Notes: generated by a model from the letters alone, not told the origin. 64,000 nt of DNA from Zonotrichia leucophrys gambelii (GCF_028769735.1 NC_088171.1:69953216-70017215), one strand, 5' to 3'; counted from the stretch's first letter, positions 12,701 to 26,515 are shown. Numbers and translations: made by a program.

Positions 12701-14270
12701 GAAATTTATTTCATAATTTATATTTCCCCTGCAAATTTCCAGAGTTCTTGCTTTACACTTTTGAATATCATGCATTTTCTCCTCAGACTGCAATGAGTTT
12801 CCCAAGATGTTACACTTCTGAATATTAATCTAAAATAATTTATTAAAATGTTAATTTCCTTCTCTTGAGAAAAATATCTATATTGATTGGGCTCTTAAAA
12901 ATTAGAATCTTTGTCTGAATAATTGGTGTAAATAAAGAGGCTTCTATCTTATACACATCACTGAACTTCACTGTTTAATTTTATTGCAGTTTTCAGTGCA
13001 CTGTAGTAGGAAGTAAGAAAGATTTCCACCATTAAGTCATTGTAACTTATAAGACAATGATAAAACTGCACATCAGGCACTGTTTTACTAACTATAAAAA
13101 GCAAGAAGTCACCTGAAAAAAGGAAAAAGGATGCTAAAGTAATATCATTCCTGGTACAATGGGTTTTTTGTTTTTTTTTGTTTTCCTTTACCAGAACATT
13201 TCAGGTGACAACAGTTTGGAATTTGATGCTAAATTCTCCTGGCTGAGTACAGACTGAGACAAGCGCACGACTTTGATGCCTCAGGGATATGGTAATGCAA
13301 TACAGAGAGATTTATTTTCTTTTTTATTTTTACCTCATGTCACAAGTTCAATTTTAGGCCAACAGTACCCAAAACGGCCACCATGTGATACAGCAGCTTA
13401 TGCAAAGAGTCTGGCGGTTTTAACCCCAGCCCTGGGACAGAGGAATCTGCCTCACAGACTTGCTGCCTCAGTGTTAACACTACCGTTGCTCTGACGGAGT
13501 TCCTCCATGCTCAGGGTCCAAATTGGGGCATGGAAATCTCAGCTAAAAAAAAAACAAGGCAACAGCAAAATGATCCCAGAAACCAAAGGATGTGTTTTAG
13601 AAGTCTGGCTGTGCTGAGCAGATGTGAAAAGGCAATGTGAAGATTACTTTCGAGCGTGCTCAAAAATACATTTGGAGGGCATTTTGCATTGACCTTCCCT
13701 TGGCTTGCTCTGGCCATTCTGATTCCACCATCATTAGTAATTACTGTTCCTGCTACAGCAGTGATTCGTACCAAATTCTGCATCAGGGAAAGAGAAGGAT
13801 CTGCACTGAAACCATAGATACACTGCTCTCCATGGGCTAGTGTCAGAATGGGATAGAAAATTTTATTCAGTTTGTTCCCAGCAATAAATACAATCCTGGC
13901 ATCCTGGATAAATCCTTCACATAACAGCATGTGTTCTTTTATGCACCCTGGGAGCGATTCTATTTAAAGCCATGGAATTGTGGGTGTGAGACTGTAAGCA
14001 CATCCACTTACCCAAAACAAAATTAAAACCTGTCTTATATTAGAGTCAGGAGAGCTGTTACGAAAAATGCAAACCATATGAAGTTTTAAGTATACTTATG
14101 TTTTTTATCTGTCTCTGTGTAGCATATACAATTGACTTTCACTGCCTGAGATGAAGTGACGACAAGTGTTTTACCATATTATTACAGAATACCCCAGTAG
14201 CATTATCACACTTCAACTTTTGCTTGCAATAAATCTCTGCTACATGCATATCAGAAGTCATTGCTCCTAT
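9761..14270. other. Intronic stretch, no confirmed gene
   Basis: AT-rich sequence with a 13-base T run (11217-11229) and a T/G tract (about 13160-13184). A 139-codon minus frame at 13930-13511 is noted under findings; it shows no domain I recognise. No transposon was identified. Confidence 0.65.
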
Positions 14271-14279
14271 CACATCCAG

Positions 14280-14400
14280 ACGAATTCGGAGCCCTCCCTC
14301 CCCAGTGGACATGAACGAGACTCCACACACTAGGTATCCTGCCATTAAGGCTGGAATGACTCCCGCAGGTCAGACACCGGGAGCAGCGTTCCCACACGCA
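14280..14400. other. Small CpG-enriched patch
   Basis: Seven CpGs occur in about 120 bp (near 14281, 14287, 14316, 14363, 14378, 14387 and 14397), above the local background. A 68-codon minus frame (14345-14139) overlaps it but is not recognisable. This could be a short constrained regulatory element; the evidence is base composition only. Confidence 0.35.
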
Positions 14401-14621
14401 TTACTTGGCAAGGGCCAGAGGTCTATTCTCAGGCAAACAACAGTGGCACAGGCATGAGTCATTGCAGAATGCAATGGATTTATCACCACAATGACACCAT
14501 CATCCCTTATATGCTGGTTTCCATATGCAAGTCTCATTCAATTTTTTTTATTCTTCTTCTCAGAGATTTATAACTCAACTGCTGAAACATATTTCACATG
14601 AGCACATGAACTCTCTGTTCT

Positions 14622-14657
14622 GTATATTTTTTGTAGCATTTATACTACAAAATATAC
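14622..14657. repeat. A/T-rich inverted repeat (hairpin)
   Basis: GTATATTTT-TT-GTAG (14622-14636) is followed by an 8-base loop and then CTACAAAATATAC (14645-14657). The arms pair over 13 bp with a two-base bulge. It could form a stem in RNA or DNA; no known RNA family is recognised. Confidence 0.75.
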
Positions 14658-17524
14658 AATATTTTATACCATAAACCATATTCTAATTACAAGGATCCAG
14701 CTTTAGGTCCAGCCTGCTTATTGGTTTCAGTTTGGTCCAGCAAAATGATGAGCTGTGTTCCAATCTCAGCAGTGTTAATCATTCTCTTTGGGGCCTCCAC
14801 TAAAGCATTTATTCTTACAGCCCAAATTCTGCTGTCTATGAAGCTGGAGTCGCAATATTTATACAACTAGAGTACTTTAGGAAAGTTAAGGGTAGCACAG
14901 ACATTTCAGCATGAAGTGCATTATTTGTTTGACTTGGTACTTTCATAGTAAAAGGTGGGAATTCAAACATTCTTCCTTAATACTGACTAGCTCTGGACTA
15001 ATTGAAGACAAAGTAGCAAGGAAATGTAAGGATAAGATCACACAGAAATCACTGGTAGATTACATTCTCCAAAATTCAACATAATAGACACTTCTTGAGA
15101 TAGTGCACATTTTTTTTCATGATGCAAGAAATAAGTGAGATAACTACTCAGGTGACCAAGATACTAATAACCAAGAAACACTGGTGTCTTTTGCTCTCTT
15201 GCCTGTACTTCAGAAAATTTATTTTTTCCCTTTTTGCAAAATAATTGAAGGAAACTTGTAAATTAGGTCTTTGAATATTCTCCCAGAGAAATATTCTGTC
15301 CTGCAAACCATGCCTAATTCCGGCTTCATGTGAAATCAATTTCATTAATTTCTACAGCCCACCAACATAAGAGAGGAAAGTGGCGCATGTAGTTCATGTC
15401 ACTGTAAGCAGCTCTCTGATGCCAGTCTTTTCTGCATTTAACCCAAGAGGTAGTTGTAAAACCAGGTATGAAACAAACTGTGGCATCACGTGGTGAAATA
15501 ACAACTAAACTTACTATTAAACTTCCTCACTTAGAATTCTTCCCCTTTTCAGCACAAAGAAAATAGCTAAGCATGAGACCGTGTGGGAAGGAAAGGAAAT
15601 AAAACCATCTTGCTGCACATCTTGGAGAAGCATCCAAAGCCTAGGACTACTGTATTCAGACCTCCCTTGAATCCTGCCCTCTCTAGCTGCCACCTCTCAG
15701 TCCCCACGCTGACCCCCTGAATCAAGCCAGATGGGACTGGCAGAGACACGTCAAGGAAGTGCTGAAAAGGTGACTTGGGTCTCTGGCAGCTAGTCTGGAG
15801 CTCATTTCTATGTGAAATCTCTGGGGGCTCCCGCTTTGCAATTTCTCAGGAATGTTTAATTCTCCTCATCCTTTTGCTGAGTCTCTCTGGAGAGGTCATG
15901 GAGGCCTGTGACATCCCTGGAGGGCACTGCCTAACTAAATTAGCATGAGATAACTTTGGACTCTCTTCCAAACAAGAAAATACAAGGGAGAGAATTTCAT
16001 TAAAAGCAGAAGACTAGGTGATCCAAGTTAATCCCAGCCCAGAGCTGCTGCAGAAATGTTCTCTGTTTATATTTTGACTTTACTCTCTGTTACAGAGTTC
16101 ACTGACTATAATGGAAGCTGTGTTAAGTGCACAACTTGACCTCAGTTGACCAAATCTTAGTTTCATAATAAAGACAAAAAGTGGGTTAGGCAGCTCTAAA
16201 AGGTCTGATTAGTTACTGTTTTGCCTGTTTGTGTGTGACTACGTAGGGCACTGAGTGAATGGTAAAAGATAAGCACTGATGTACTTTAGATGAGCTTTTT
16301 AATCAAGAAACATGAATATTTTAACATGCAACTCTACTATAATGCATATGTGTGTAGGCTTAGCAAATACAACCAAGTTCCAAACGTGCATTTTTGGTTT
16401 TTTTTTCATGACTTGTGTACACAGAGTTTTATTTGGGTTTCTTCAATGGGTGATGGAAAAAAAGACAAGTTGGAGTAGAGGGAATGGCAACATCTGCACG
16501 CTGTTCTGCAATAATGTTTCCCATGCAACTGAAGGGCAAGGTAAGACACAAAGGTAGATCAACACAGCCAGAAATATCCCACCTCATCTCCCAGCAGTGT
16601 AGCAATCCCAGCAACCACCACAGCAGATAGCTCCAAAACAAGGATTTGATTTTCTGTACACAAACAGGATGGGGACTAAATCAGAATTTTTTTTTTTTTT
16701 ACTTGGGCTGAGGTTGTTACAGCTCACACTAGGGAAACAGGAGATAAAACAAAAATGTACCCCAAACACCTCATTGCCTGAGTTTCATCTATGAGAAAAA
16801 CTGAGCTGGTGAGACCCAGGAATTCACACTTCAAAATATTGTTAAATATATTGATAGTAATAAAGTGAGACCACCTAATTCAGTACAATATGAATGAAAA
16901 CCACATTATTCTTGAAAACATGAGATTAGAGAGGGAGATCTTTATTAAATGCTGTTTATAAGCCAGTCCGCATAACAGCATGCTTTGGCTATATTGGGAC
17001 AAATCCTCCTCCTTCTGAGAAGACAAGAAGAAAAGGAAAAGGTACAAAAGTTCATGCAGTTCACATTAAGGACAATCCAATGTGCTCTCTCCCTTCAGGA
17101 AGGAAATATTAGCATGGCCCCTCAGCTATACTCTGAGGGCAATGATCTGCTGGGAAACATGATTTCAAGTCGGCAGATCATGGGGCACCAGCAGGCTAAA
17201 CCAGGGTTTTTACTCCTCTCATAATTGTCTCTTTTTCACAGAAGGACCACTGCTTTGCCATGGGTGCCACCGAGTTTGTACACGGGCAGTTAAAAAGCAA
17301 ATTTTCCCACTGAGCTTTTCCAGAAGATGAATGCCTGTTTAGTAAGTGCTTTTCCTAGTCTTCTTCAGAAAGATGAAATCATACTCCAAAGGAGAAAGTT
17401 ATTCCAGCATGGGAGAGAGACTGGAGAAAACATATCAAAATAACTTCCTTCCACAGTGAATATTCTTACTCACTCCTTAAAGCCTGCTTCATCACCAAAA
17501 TCACACCCTGAAATCAGGCATGTG

Positions 17525-17585
17525 GGCCCAAATCCAGCCCCCCTGGAGTCAGCCAAATCTTCCCTATAGACTTCTGTGAGGATGG
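17525..17585. mobile_element. Possible relic of an amniote palindromic MITE
   Basis: The order GGGCCCAAATCCAGCC, then CTGGAGTCAGCC, then CTATAGACTTCTGTGAG resembles short palindromic elements remembered from reptile genomes, where a GGCCCAATCCTGC edge is followed by a centre like CCCATTGACTTCAATGGG. Only one arm and a diverged centre are visible. The call is weak and needs a repeat-library search. Confidence 0.25.
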
Positions 17586-20494
17586 AATTTCATTCCATAT
17601 GTAGGAGCCTGTCACGGCCAAAGGCGAAAAAGAAAGGGTGTTTTCCACGCAGGCTCTGCTTTCCTACTTTTGTGCCCCTTGGGAAACTGGTGCAATTAGA
17701 TCCCTATTATTATGTACTGGAAAGGCATATTTGGCACTGCATGTGAGTTTAAGTACTTAAAAAACAGAGGGAAATTTCAAATATAACTTACTCTCTTTCA
17801 AACACCAGACTTTATATATAAACAGTTCAAAGTTGCTACAGTCTGGTGAATAATTAGGGAAAAATAAGCATGTGAAATATATGATTGGCTGGCAGCGAAA
17901 GAGTGGTAAATAAGATTCTAACCCCTTTTAAATGCCAAAACAAAGGATAAGAATTCATATTTGTGTCCAAAAATAATCAACCTAACTTCAAATATTTGAA
18001 TCAGAACCACCAGGAAGGAGACTTTACAGATATAGGCTTTTGTCATTATTGTAAGACTTCCTGGGAAGGTGCAAATAGGAAAATTAACCCAAAGAGACTA
18101 AAGATGTGATCTCAACAAATCTACTTATACATGCATTAAACACATCCTCTGTCACAATTAGAGTTCTCCTTTTCATCTACCTAAATTCAGAGCTCTCTGG
18201 TGCTGTGGACAAGCCCATATGGGGGTTTAATGCAACTAAATTAATTTGCTGTACTATTTCATCCTGACCCATCACAAACTGCACTGTGAGGAACAGCTTG
18301 TATAGTGAATGATAAACTCCTGCAGTTCTTACTATAAACATTGAATTTTCTTACTTTTTTTCTTTATCTACAGAGGGCTCAGCTTGTGTTCTGTTTCCTT
18401 AAAAACATATTTTCTCCTTCTCAAGTTTTAACTGGATACATTGGTCTGCATTGTCCTAAATAATCAGCAACAGTATTTTGAAGGATTTACCAAATAATCT
18501 GTTTTATCTCCTGAGAAAGCAGCAAGTTAATGGTGAAGAAAATCCTTGCATTTTCAAATTCATCATGCACAGGAGGGCACATCCTCAGATGTCATATGCA
18601 TATCCTGGTATGTCAATTAGTCTGTAATGTCTTTCAGATATTTCTGGGTAAAAGTATCACAGTAACCCAAATAATTTTCATCACATCTGAACTTTTACAT
18701 GCCTCACCAGAACACACTTAGATAGGGAGGAAGGATTTTGTCTTTATGTCGCAGGGCAAGAAAGGAAGATGCTTTTTTTTCCGACTCCCCCAGCAATTCA
18801 ATGCCTGGAGGAGAAACAGGAAAGAAGCCATGGTGACCTCCCTGAACTTAGGGAAGCAGCTGCCAGCTCAGCAGGGGTAGTACTGCTGATGCACTCCTGT
18901 ACCTACTGCTGGAAGAAGCCTTTAAGCCTTTCTTGCTCTTCCTCCCCTCTCTCTTTCCTTCCCTATTTTTGACATCTTCTATCTCTAAATTATACAAATG
19001 GAAGAGCAAGAGAGAACTTTCAGAAACCTCAGGAGTCAACTTGTTATTAGACTGGACAAAGAAGTCACAAAGTTAAAGTTTCCAATTATCCATACAAAAT
19101 CAAAACAATATAATGTCTCTATTGAGCAACCAAAGCATAACTTTGTTTAAGGAGTGATTTATGTATCATTTCTACTCTCTTGAACACTTTGTCTCTTGAC
19201 ATATTAATGTTACTGCTCTCTGAATTCAAACGTCCAAAAAAATGTTTATACTTCTAAAAATGATTTAAACTTGGCAGATGTGAAACAAACCTACGTCTTA
19301 TAAGCAGGGAAAGATTTCACACAAAAGGAAAGTGCTGACTTTTCTAATCCTAGATTTAAAGGTACCTTTGAATGTTTCTAGCCGGTTATTGCAATGAAGT
19401 TCAGCAACAACTTATTTCCTCTGCCTTTGAGAAAATGAAGTTATTAAAAGAACAGAAAGCAAAACAAACAGATATGGTGAGGGAAATTTTTATTTTTTAA
19501 GATTAAAAGAGTGAGAATGTCAGGGAAACCAGAATATAGTTGACATCTTGATCCTGAATATTTTATTACATGGATTTAACCTTATGCATCAAAGGGGACT
19601 TATGCACATATATGAGGGGGAAATACAGCCATGTTCCAGTACCAACAACACACAGAGATGCCACTCAACACTGAAACATTACTGCTGGTCAGTTAATGCT
19701 TCCTTTTGTTTTCCCTATTGTGAAGCCAAAGTAAATGTATCATCTTCAGGCTGGGTATGAAGAGCATTAAGTGAAAGCACTTACAGTTGTGATGGGTTAA
19801 GTGCACCCAGTGCATCTGCTCTCTTGGATCAGCTACACAAAGCAACATGCAACTCTGCCTTAAGTGCCTGCTCTTGTTCTGTTTTCTTTTTTCTTTTACT
19901 TTTGTTGTTTGGGTTTTCTTTTTACCCCACGCCCCCAGCCCAAAATCCAGGACAATCAGGCAGCTTCATCAAGCTCAGACCTTCCATGAAGTAATTTAGG
20001 CTCTGCAGGTAAAGGAAAGAGTTGATATGGGGCTCAGAGAAAAAGGCAGATGAAGAGGAAGGGGGAGGAGAGGAGAACATTTTCTGGCATCTGACCCAGG
20101 TTTAAAACTGTGTTTCATTTTCTAAAACAAAACCAAAACACTCCTCTAACTTTGGGAAATCCTTAGAAAAACAACAAAAACATTGTTTCAGAAGGCAATT
20201 ATGGTTGCTAAAATGACACATCATTTATGAATGGAAGTACTTAGAAGAGAGTAAACTAATTCTTAAGGACAATAGCAAACACACATCGGGCCTAAATTTG
20301 CTGTTTCCTTGGCACTGTTACATTGACAATTAAATTATTCAAGATTTGCACTACTGTAATAAAAAGCAGGGCCAAGACCATTATTTCCATCACTGACGAA
20401 GAATACTTATATCCTAACTGTGCAAAAGTTTTAATAAAACCACAGAATGAATGATTTAATCAGTAAATGAAACACAGACTGATCAGAGAATTCC

Positions 20495-20554
20495 TAATAG
20501 TAGTAGGGGCAATAGTAGTAGTAGGAATAGTAATAATAACAACAGTAATGATAA
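20495..20554. repeat. Degenerate TAG/TAA trinucleotide repeat
   Basis: A run of TAGTAG, TAGTAGTAG and TAATAATAAC units separated by small interruptions, about 60 bp. It looks like an ageing trinucleotide microsatellite. Confidence 0.75.
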
Positions 20555-23504
20555 GATTGTGGTCATACATTACAAACACACTAGGTTCAAAGTGATGCCT
20601 CTGTCTATCAGGTGTATAAGTCACAAATTTTATTGTTTTAGCCTCTTAAAAGTTACCTACAAAAACTCAACAACTGAATATAGATTTTGAAAAACTCCTG
20701 CAGTTAATCAGTTAATTAGCATAGGCTAATGTGTCCAGTCTAACAGCATCCCAATAATACTGACACAGAAATCAAAATAGTAGCCACTAAAACTCAACCA
20801 GCTCACAAGTCACTCTTAAGACTGTATAGTGTAATGAAAAGTCCAAGTTTTTATTTTCTAGTCAAAGTAATGAGCTTTTTTATCATCAAGATCATATATA
20901 AGGCTTTCCAATTATATCATTTATAAGGACTCTTGTTTTGAAAGAAAGAGGATAAATACTTAAAATTGCATTTCCCCCCAATCCCCTCTACTGTACAGCC
21001 AACCCAGTTCGCAACAGAAAACCTTTTACCTCCTCTTATATATTTAGTATAAAACAGACAGACAGAATTTTTTGTCTTGTTTACTAAGGCTTATGGACTT
21101 CACATGCATTTGGTTGTGTGCCCAATGACTCCTGATTTCCTACTGCCTTATTTCCATCAAAATTTGGCAAAGGAACAGCAGGACAAAAAATATTAAATTA
21201 CTACAAGTCTGGCCAAAATAGGAGTTGACAAAGGGAGAGATACCCCATTGGATGGCTAAGGAAATGGCCAAGCCTGAATGTAACCAGGGAATGCACACAG
21301 GAAGGAGCTATTACAAAGGACCAGAATGTATGGGAAACTTCAGGCAGAGGCTGCAGTTCATATGAGACACCCAACCATGTGTTGTAAAACAAATGGCTTG
21401 TTTACAGAACAACATCTTCAAAAGTGAAGTTCAGACTTGCCAGCTTTGGAGAAAGATTGTGCAGAATTCCAGTGTCTGGGTTTTTTTAGTTTGTTTCCTT
21501 TTAAATGCTGCTGACTCTGCATAACAACTAATACATAGTAATTACAATTGGAAAGGCTGAACATACCTTGTGCAGCACACCTGACCAGCAGTATGAAATT
21601 TTGTGTGAATTTCCCCACCAAATGCTCCCATCCTATCAAGGGAAGTGCATGGGATGCTGGCATGGAAACTCTTTGCTCTCTCCAGTCAGATGGACACTTC
21701 AGCTTCAGTGTCCCCAGGAGCAGACAAAGAGGGCTGGGAGAGGCTGAGGGCAGTCCAGGACTGGTCTGGAGGGCCACAACAATTGAACATTTCTTCCTGC
21801 AAGGATTGAGCCAGGAAACATCTCCTGTCTTATCACTGCAGTGCATGCCCAGCTCTGCTGATAACATCTGCTTGCTCACCCCTAATTCTAGGCAGCTTTA
21901 GGCATCAATGGTGTAAATATGACACCAAGAGGGGCACTCACTGCCCTCCTGTTTTAAGTGGATTGACATATAGAGGTTATTTTGATCAAGCAGAGGAGAA
22001 AACGCAAACAAGAAAATGTTGGCAGTTCAAACTGGCTTTCATTTCCTAGCGTTCTGAAAGAAAATTAACTGGGAGAGATGACTTATTTCCCTTGTCCTCC
22101 CCAACTCAGCCCAGAAAGCTCTCAGTGTTGACACCCCTAGAGGTTGTACCCATGGATCTGTCTGTAGAGGCTGGACAGTGGGCAGTCTATAACACCCTGC
22201 AACCATAAGAGAAAAACAAATATCTGCCAAAGAGCTGTTTAAGCTGTCATCAAGGTGCCCGGATCAGCCCTGATCTCACCAGCAGGCATGGCTGCTCAAA
22301 TGGAACACAAATTCTTTGTACATGTGCCAAGACATTTCATCTCTTAATTGAAGTAAAAAAGTCCATATATCTGAGTCTCGAAAGGAAGCCATTCTTTCCT
22401 TGTGCAATCCCAACATACTCCTTTCTAAGCACACCTTCAGTCATGACTCGGACCTGGGAATGCCGCTGAGGAAGAGGAAGGAGGCACTGCAGCAAAAACA
22501 CATCCTAATCCAGCCACATTACTGTGGCCTATTGGACAGGCAGTTAGAGATACACTGGAGAATGTATCCTGTTTTGTGGTAAGAGAAAGCTGGCAGGTCT
22601 TTTATTTTATTAAATTGTGGCATCTATCAAAATTCCTTAGAAAAATCTAACAACTAGATACTATATAGCAATTTTCCATACATCAACAATGTGAAGAGAA
22701 AGTATTCATAGCTATTTGGAAGAGTAAGCTATATTAATGTCCTATTAAAAGTATTAAGCCATCATCTTCCCATAATAATTTCAACAAGTAGGATTTTTTT
22801 CATAACTCTTTTTCTTTAGATGTTGTCTGTGTGTGTTCAGTTTGCAGCTCCACACACATCAGAGGCATACAGAGGTTCTTGTCTCTTGGTAAATACTATG
22901 TAAATTTGTTCCTATGATTACGCACTTGCTAAAATGAGCACAGTAATTAGGAGGCAATGCTTACTTTATGAATTTTCCATAGTAGGTTTGATGCTCCAAG
23001 ATAAATCTCCAGTTCATCAAAATAGCTGTGCTTGTGCTTAATTTCAAACATACCTTTACTCCACCACAATTAAGCAAAAGACTTGAATACATGCTTGTTG
23101 CTTGAAGGGGATTAAATCTGTGGACTTTAATTAGATTTATGCCCAGACTGAAGTTCTTCCCTGAACTGAGGCCTGTGAAGTACAGTGTTTTGAAAGAGGA
23201 AGTACTGAATGAAAACTAAGAGAGATTAAGCAGATTATCATTTGAATATAAAATAATACTTTATATTTTTCATATTCTGTATGCATTAGCTATGTAAACC
23301 ATATGTAATCATCCATAAGGAAGACAGTAAATGCTTTTAATTTATTTAATGTTATCCAACTCCGTTGTAAAAAATCTCACACTTATATCAAGCCTCATAA
23401 ATAGCAAGTCAAAGTACAAAAAATCAAACACTTTTCCTTGTGAATTAGTTCTAGGGGAGGATACAGAAAGTCTGTTATATATAAAATAATCATATATTTC
23501 TTAG

Positions 23505-23610
23505 GCAATTACTTGTGGCATTTCAGGGCAATGTCTTGATGGACATGTAAATCTATTTTAAAAGGTTTGGTGGTAACTTTCCTAAGAACACATTGTATTA
23601 AGTACCTTAA
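23505..23610 (+). repeat. Diverged direct repeat, copy A
   Basis: The core 23531-23582 (ATGTCTTGATGGACATG...) aligns with 24230-24281 in the same orientation; by hand 40 of 52 positions match without gaps. Similarity appears to extend with small gaps upstream (AATTACTTGTGGCATTTC) and downstream to about 23610. The copies are 699 bp apart. It could be an old tandem duplication or two copies of an unrecognised dispersed repeat. Confidence 0.65.
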
Positions 23611-24201
23611 AAATTTATTTTAAAAATAATTTCTAAATAATGATCAGTGAAGTAACTTCCATAAGAGAACTAGATGCTAATCCTAATTTGAAATCAGACA
23701 GACAGGAAATCGCCGCACCCTACATTAGTGAATGCATCCAGGTCCCATGGTAGTCTTTACAGTGTGTTTAGATTGTCTATGGGAAATGAAATCATGTGCC
23801 AAAGGCCAAGTAAACCCAAAATTAAAATTCACAGTTATGTCTCCCTGTTGCATTCATAATCCTGCTTATTGCCTCTTACATCATTACAAAGTGTTCTCCA
23901 GAATAGAACAACCCACTGCTGTGCTATGTACACCACTACACGCTATAGGCTGTCCAAGTTCTGCTCCAGAGGCCAAATATCACCCACTCAGTCTTAAAAA
24001 TCATGCTCAGGGTCATAATTCATGTCTATGTGGTGGTCAGACTCTGGGATACTGTGTGCCCCAGAATCATCTGTTGCTAATTCCCAGGTTTGTTCTACCA
24101 CAAGACTTCTAATTCACTTTTGAATATTATATTCTATATGATGACAACCTAAACTCTACACAGTATTACAGAAATAAAAAGTGTCTCTTAATTCTGTAAA
24201 A

Positions 24202-24312
24202 CAATCACTTGTCATGACATTTCTGGACCACGTCTTCATGGACACGTGTATATATTTTATACAGTTTGTTGCTAACTTTTCTTTTAAACATATTTGTAAT
24301 ACTTACCATCTC
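24202..24312 (+). repeat. Diverged direct repeat, copy B
   Basis: Partner of the copy at 23505-23610. The core 24230-24281 reads ACGTCTTCATGGACACG at its start, and the upstream flank CAATCACTTGTCATGACATTTC corresponds to AATTACTTGTGGCATTTC in copy A. An 85-codon plus frame overlaps this copy but is not recognisable as protein. Confidence 0.65.
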
Positions 24313-26500
24313 TCCAAAGTTCATATTCAGTGGTCTCAATTCCCTTCACTGTTGTTTGCAAGAACGGGAATTAGAAACTTTGATGACCTGGTGAAATCAC
24401 TCACTCAAGAAATTAAACCAAGCAATAAAACTAAGTAGCCTAAATATTGTTTAGCAGAAATGTGGCACCTGCAATCCATTACTGAAAGAACTCAGTACTA
24501 TAAAATATAGTGATCAAGTTTTCAGATAACACAAAAGATGTTAGTAGAGAATGAAAATAGACTAAGTTTATTTTCTTCTGGTTCTAACTTCATTTAGATT
24601 TTGTAGTTGGCAGCATGTCAGGACCAACAGGCTTCCGGCAGGAGATCATTATTTTAAAACATTAACTCCCATGTTAATGTTTGATTTTGCTAATGTTTAA
24701 ATTGGGATATATTTCTGAGCAGGAGAATGGAGGGGTAAAAAGATCACACACAATGCTTTTTCTCTAGTGAAAGTAGCCAGAGGTGGGTTGCAGTAAAAAA
24801 AAATAAGCTAACATCATGTAACAGATATCACAAAATTCACACAGGTAACTGCTAAAACCTAGGTGCAGGCAGGACAAGAAAATACAAAGAAAGAGCTTAG
24901 TGATAACAGAAACAATTTATTTGGCATAGAATCTGCCAGATTCCTGCTATCCCACTATTTGAGTGAGGGTTCCTGCAGAGCATCAGCCTCCAAGCTGTGT
25001 GTCAGCCGAGAAGCAACACTCTGGAAAGGACCTAAACCTCAGTGCCTGACCATGGAAAGTCATCAGAGATCCCACCACACTTTTAATGAGTACAGAGGTA
25101 TCAGATCCTGGTCAAGTACCACCTAGGTACTTGAATGGAAGTAAATAACTGGCAATCTAGCATGGAGAGTGTGAGAGTGGAAAGTCAGAGATGAATCACA
25201 AATAAAAACAGATTGTAGAAACAGATATTCTTGCCTCTTGAGTTACTCTCAAACTTAACCCCATGAAATAGCTGATGATCTCACATAAGTTCACTAACAC
25301 ACTCATCAAAATAAGAGAGTAAATTAAAAAAAAAACCTACTGATTTTAGTCACAAGTCACCAAGGGGCTCTGAAGCATACGAGCCAACTCTGAATTGCAT
25401 ATTTCAGGCATCAGAGTACACAAGACACACTGCATGTAGTTCCCTGCTGTGCCATCCACTCCTGCAGCCACACTTCTCCCCATCCTCCTCACACTTTTGA
25501 CTGCATCACATATATTTCACTCTCTGTTGATAGCTTTGTGTAATGCTGCAGCCATGCCTCAAAATTCAGCTCACAGCTCATCTAGTTTTCAAGTTTTTTC
25601 ACAACAGGAAACGTGATTCATACGTATCTTCAATTACATATATCAATGTAAGACACTAAGCTGTTGCAATAGCAAGGCATGGGCATCAAAACTTTTCCAA
25701 AATTTCAGGGTGGTTTTACAGAAGAAAGGATTTAATGCCATGATTTTCCAGTGCCTCTTTTTGTGCACTTCAAGAAGATTATGCCTCCAATATTGATACT
25801 CTGCTATGAGCAAACATGGAGTGTTTGTCCTCTGCAAGGAGAAATCTTACCATGAAGTTCTGGTGTATGTTCTTTACATAACAAGCCACCCTGCAGAGAG
25901 ATACTAAATTTTGATATAAATGAGGCTTCATCCATGCTTTGGAGGGCTGGTGTTGCTGAGTCATGCTTATGGGCCATCTAACCAACAAAAGACAGTAGAA
26001 AACAGCAAACTAGAACAACTACTTCTGAGATGACATGGACTATTCCCATTAGTTTTAGTCAGCATGATGCAAAACACAAACTTTAACTACACTGCATCAG
26101 GAACACAAGTAAATATTATCATTTTCTCTCTTAGCCTCTAAAAGTAGCAATGCAGATTTTCCTTCCCATTGTGCCTTTGTAATATGAAATGACTGGTTAT
26201 TTGTTGAACAAAATTGTGAAATTACAGAAAAAATGTAAAACATAGAGAGGACACAAATACAGAATACTGCAATTTTTGAGGATTTCAATTACCAGAGCTA
26301 TAACATTAGCCAGCTGTTTCTACTGTAAAATAACTGGTTTGCATAAATGCATTGTGTTAGCTAGTCAGTAGCTCAATTATTACTTTGTTGTCTTGGGTCT
26401 AAATATTGGAAGTAGAAGTGTAACTTAAAGCAAGAAATATCTGTCAAGCAGGAAAGCTGAAGATACCTTTTAATAACATACCAGAGAGCTGCTTTATTGT

Positions 26501-26515
26501 GCTGCTGCTGCTGCT
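26501..26515. repeat. Short (CTG)5 run
   Basis: Five perfect GCT/CTG units in intronic DNA. This is short and not in an expandable range. Confidence 0.85.

Larger units (their letters stand above)
14660..23490. other. Intronic stretch, no gene seen
   Basis: AT-rich sequence with a 14-base T run (16687-16700), a degenerate TAG/TAA trinucleotide stretch (20495-20554) and a possible palindromic relic near 17.5 kb, listed separately. Mildly GC-richer segments near 18.8 and 21.6-21.9 kb carry overlapping open frames of up to 153 codons without recognisable domains. Confidence 0.65.

Noticed and set aside
21418..21901. 153-codon minus frame overlapping a 117-codon plus frame
   Set aside because: Open on both strands in a mildly GC-rich piece, with no domain, splice context or repeat match that I recognise.
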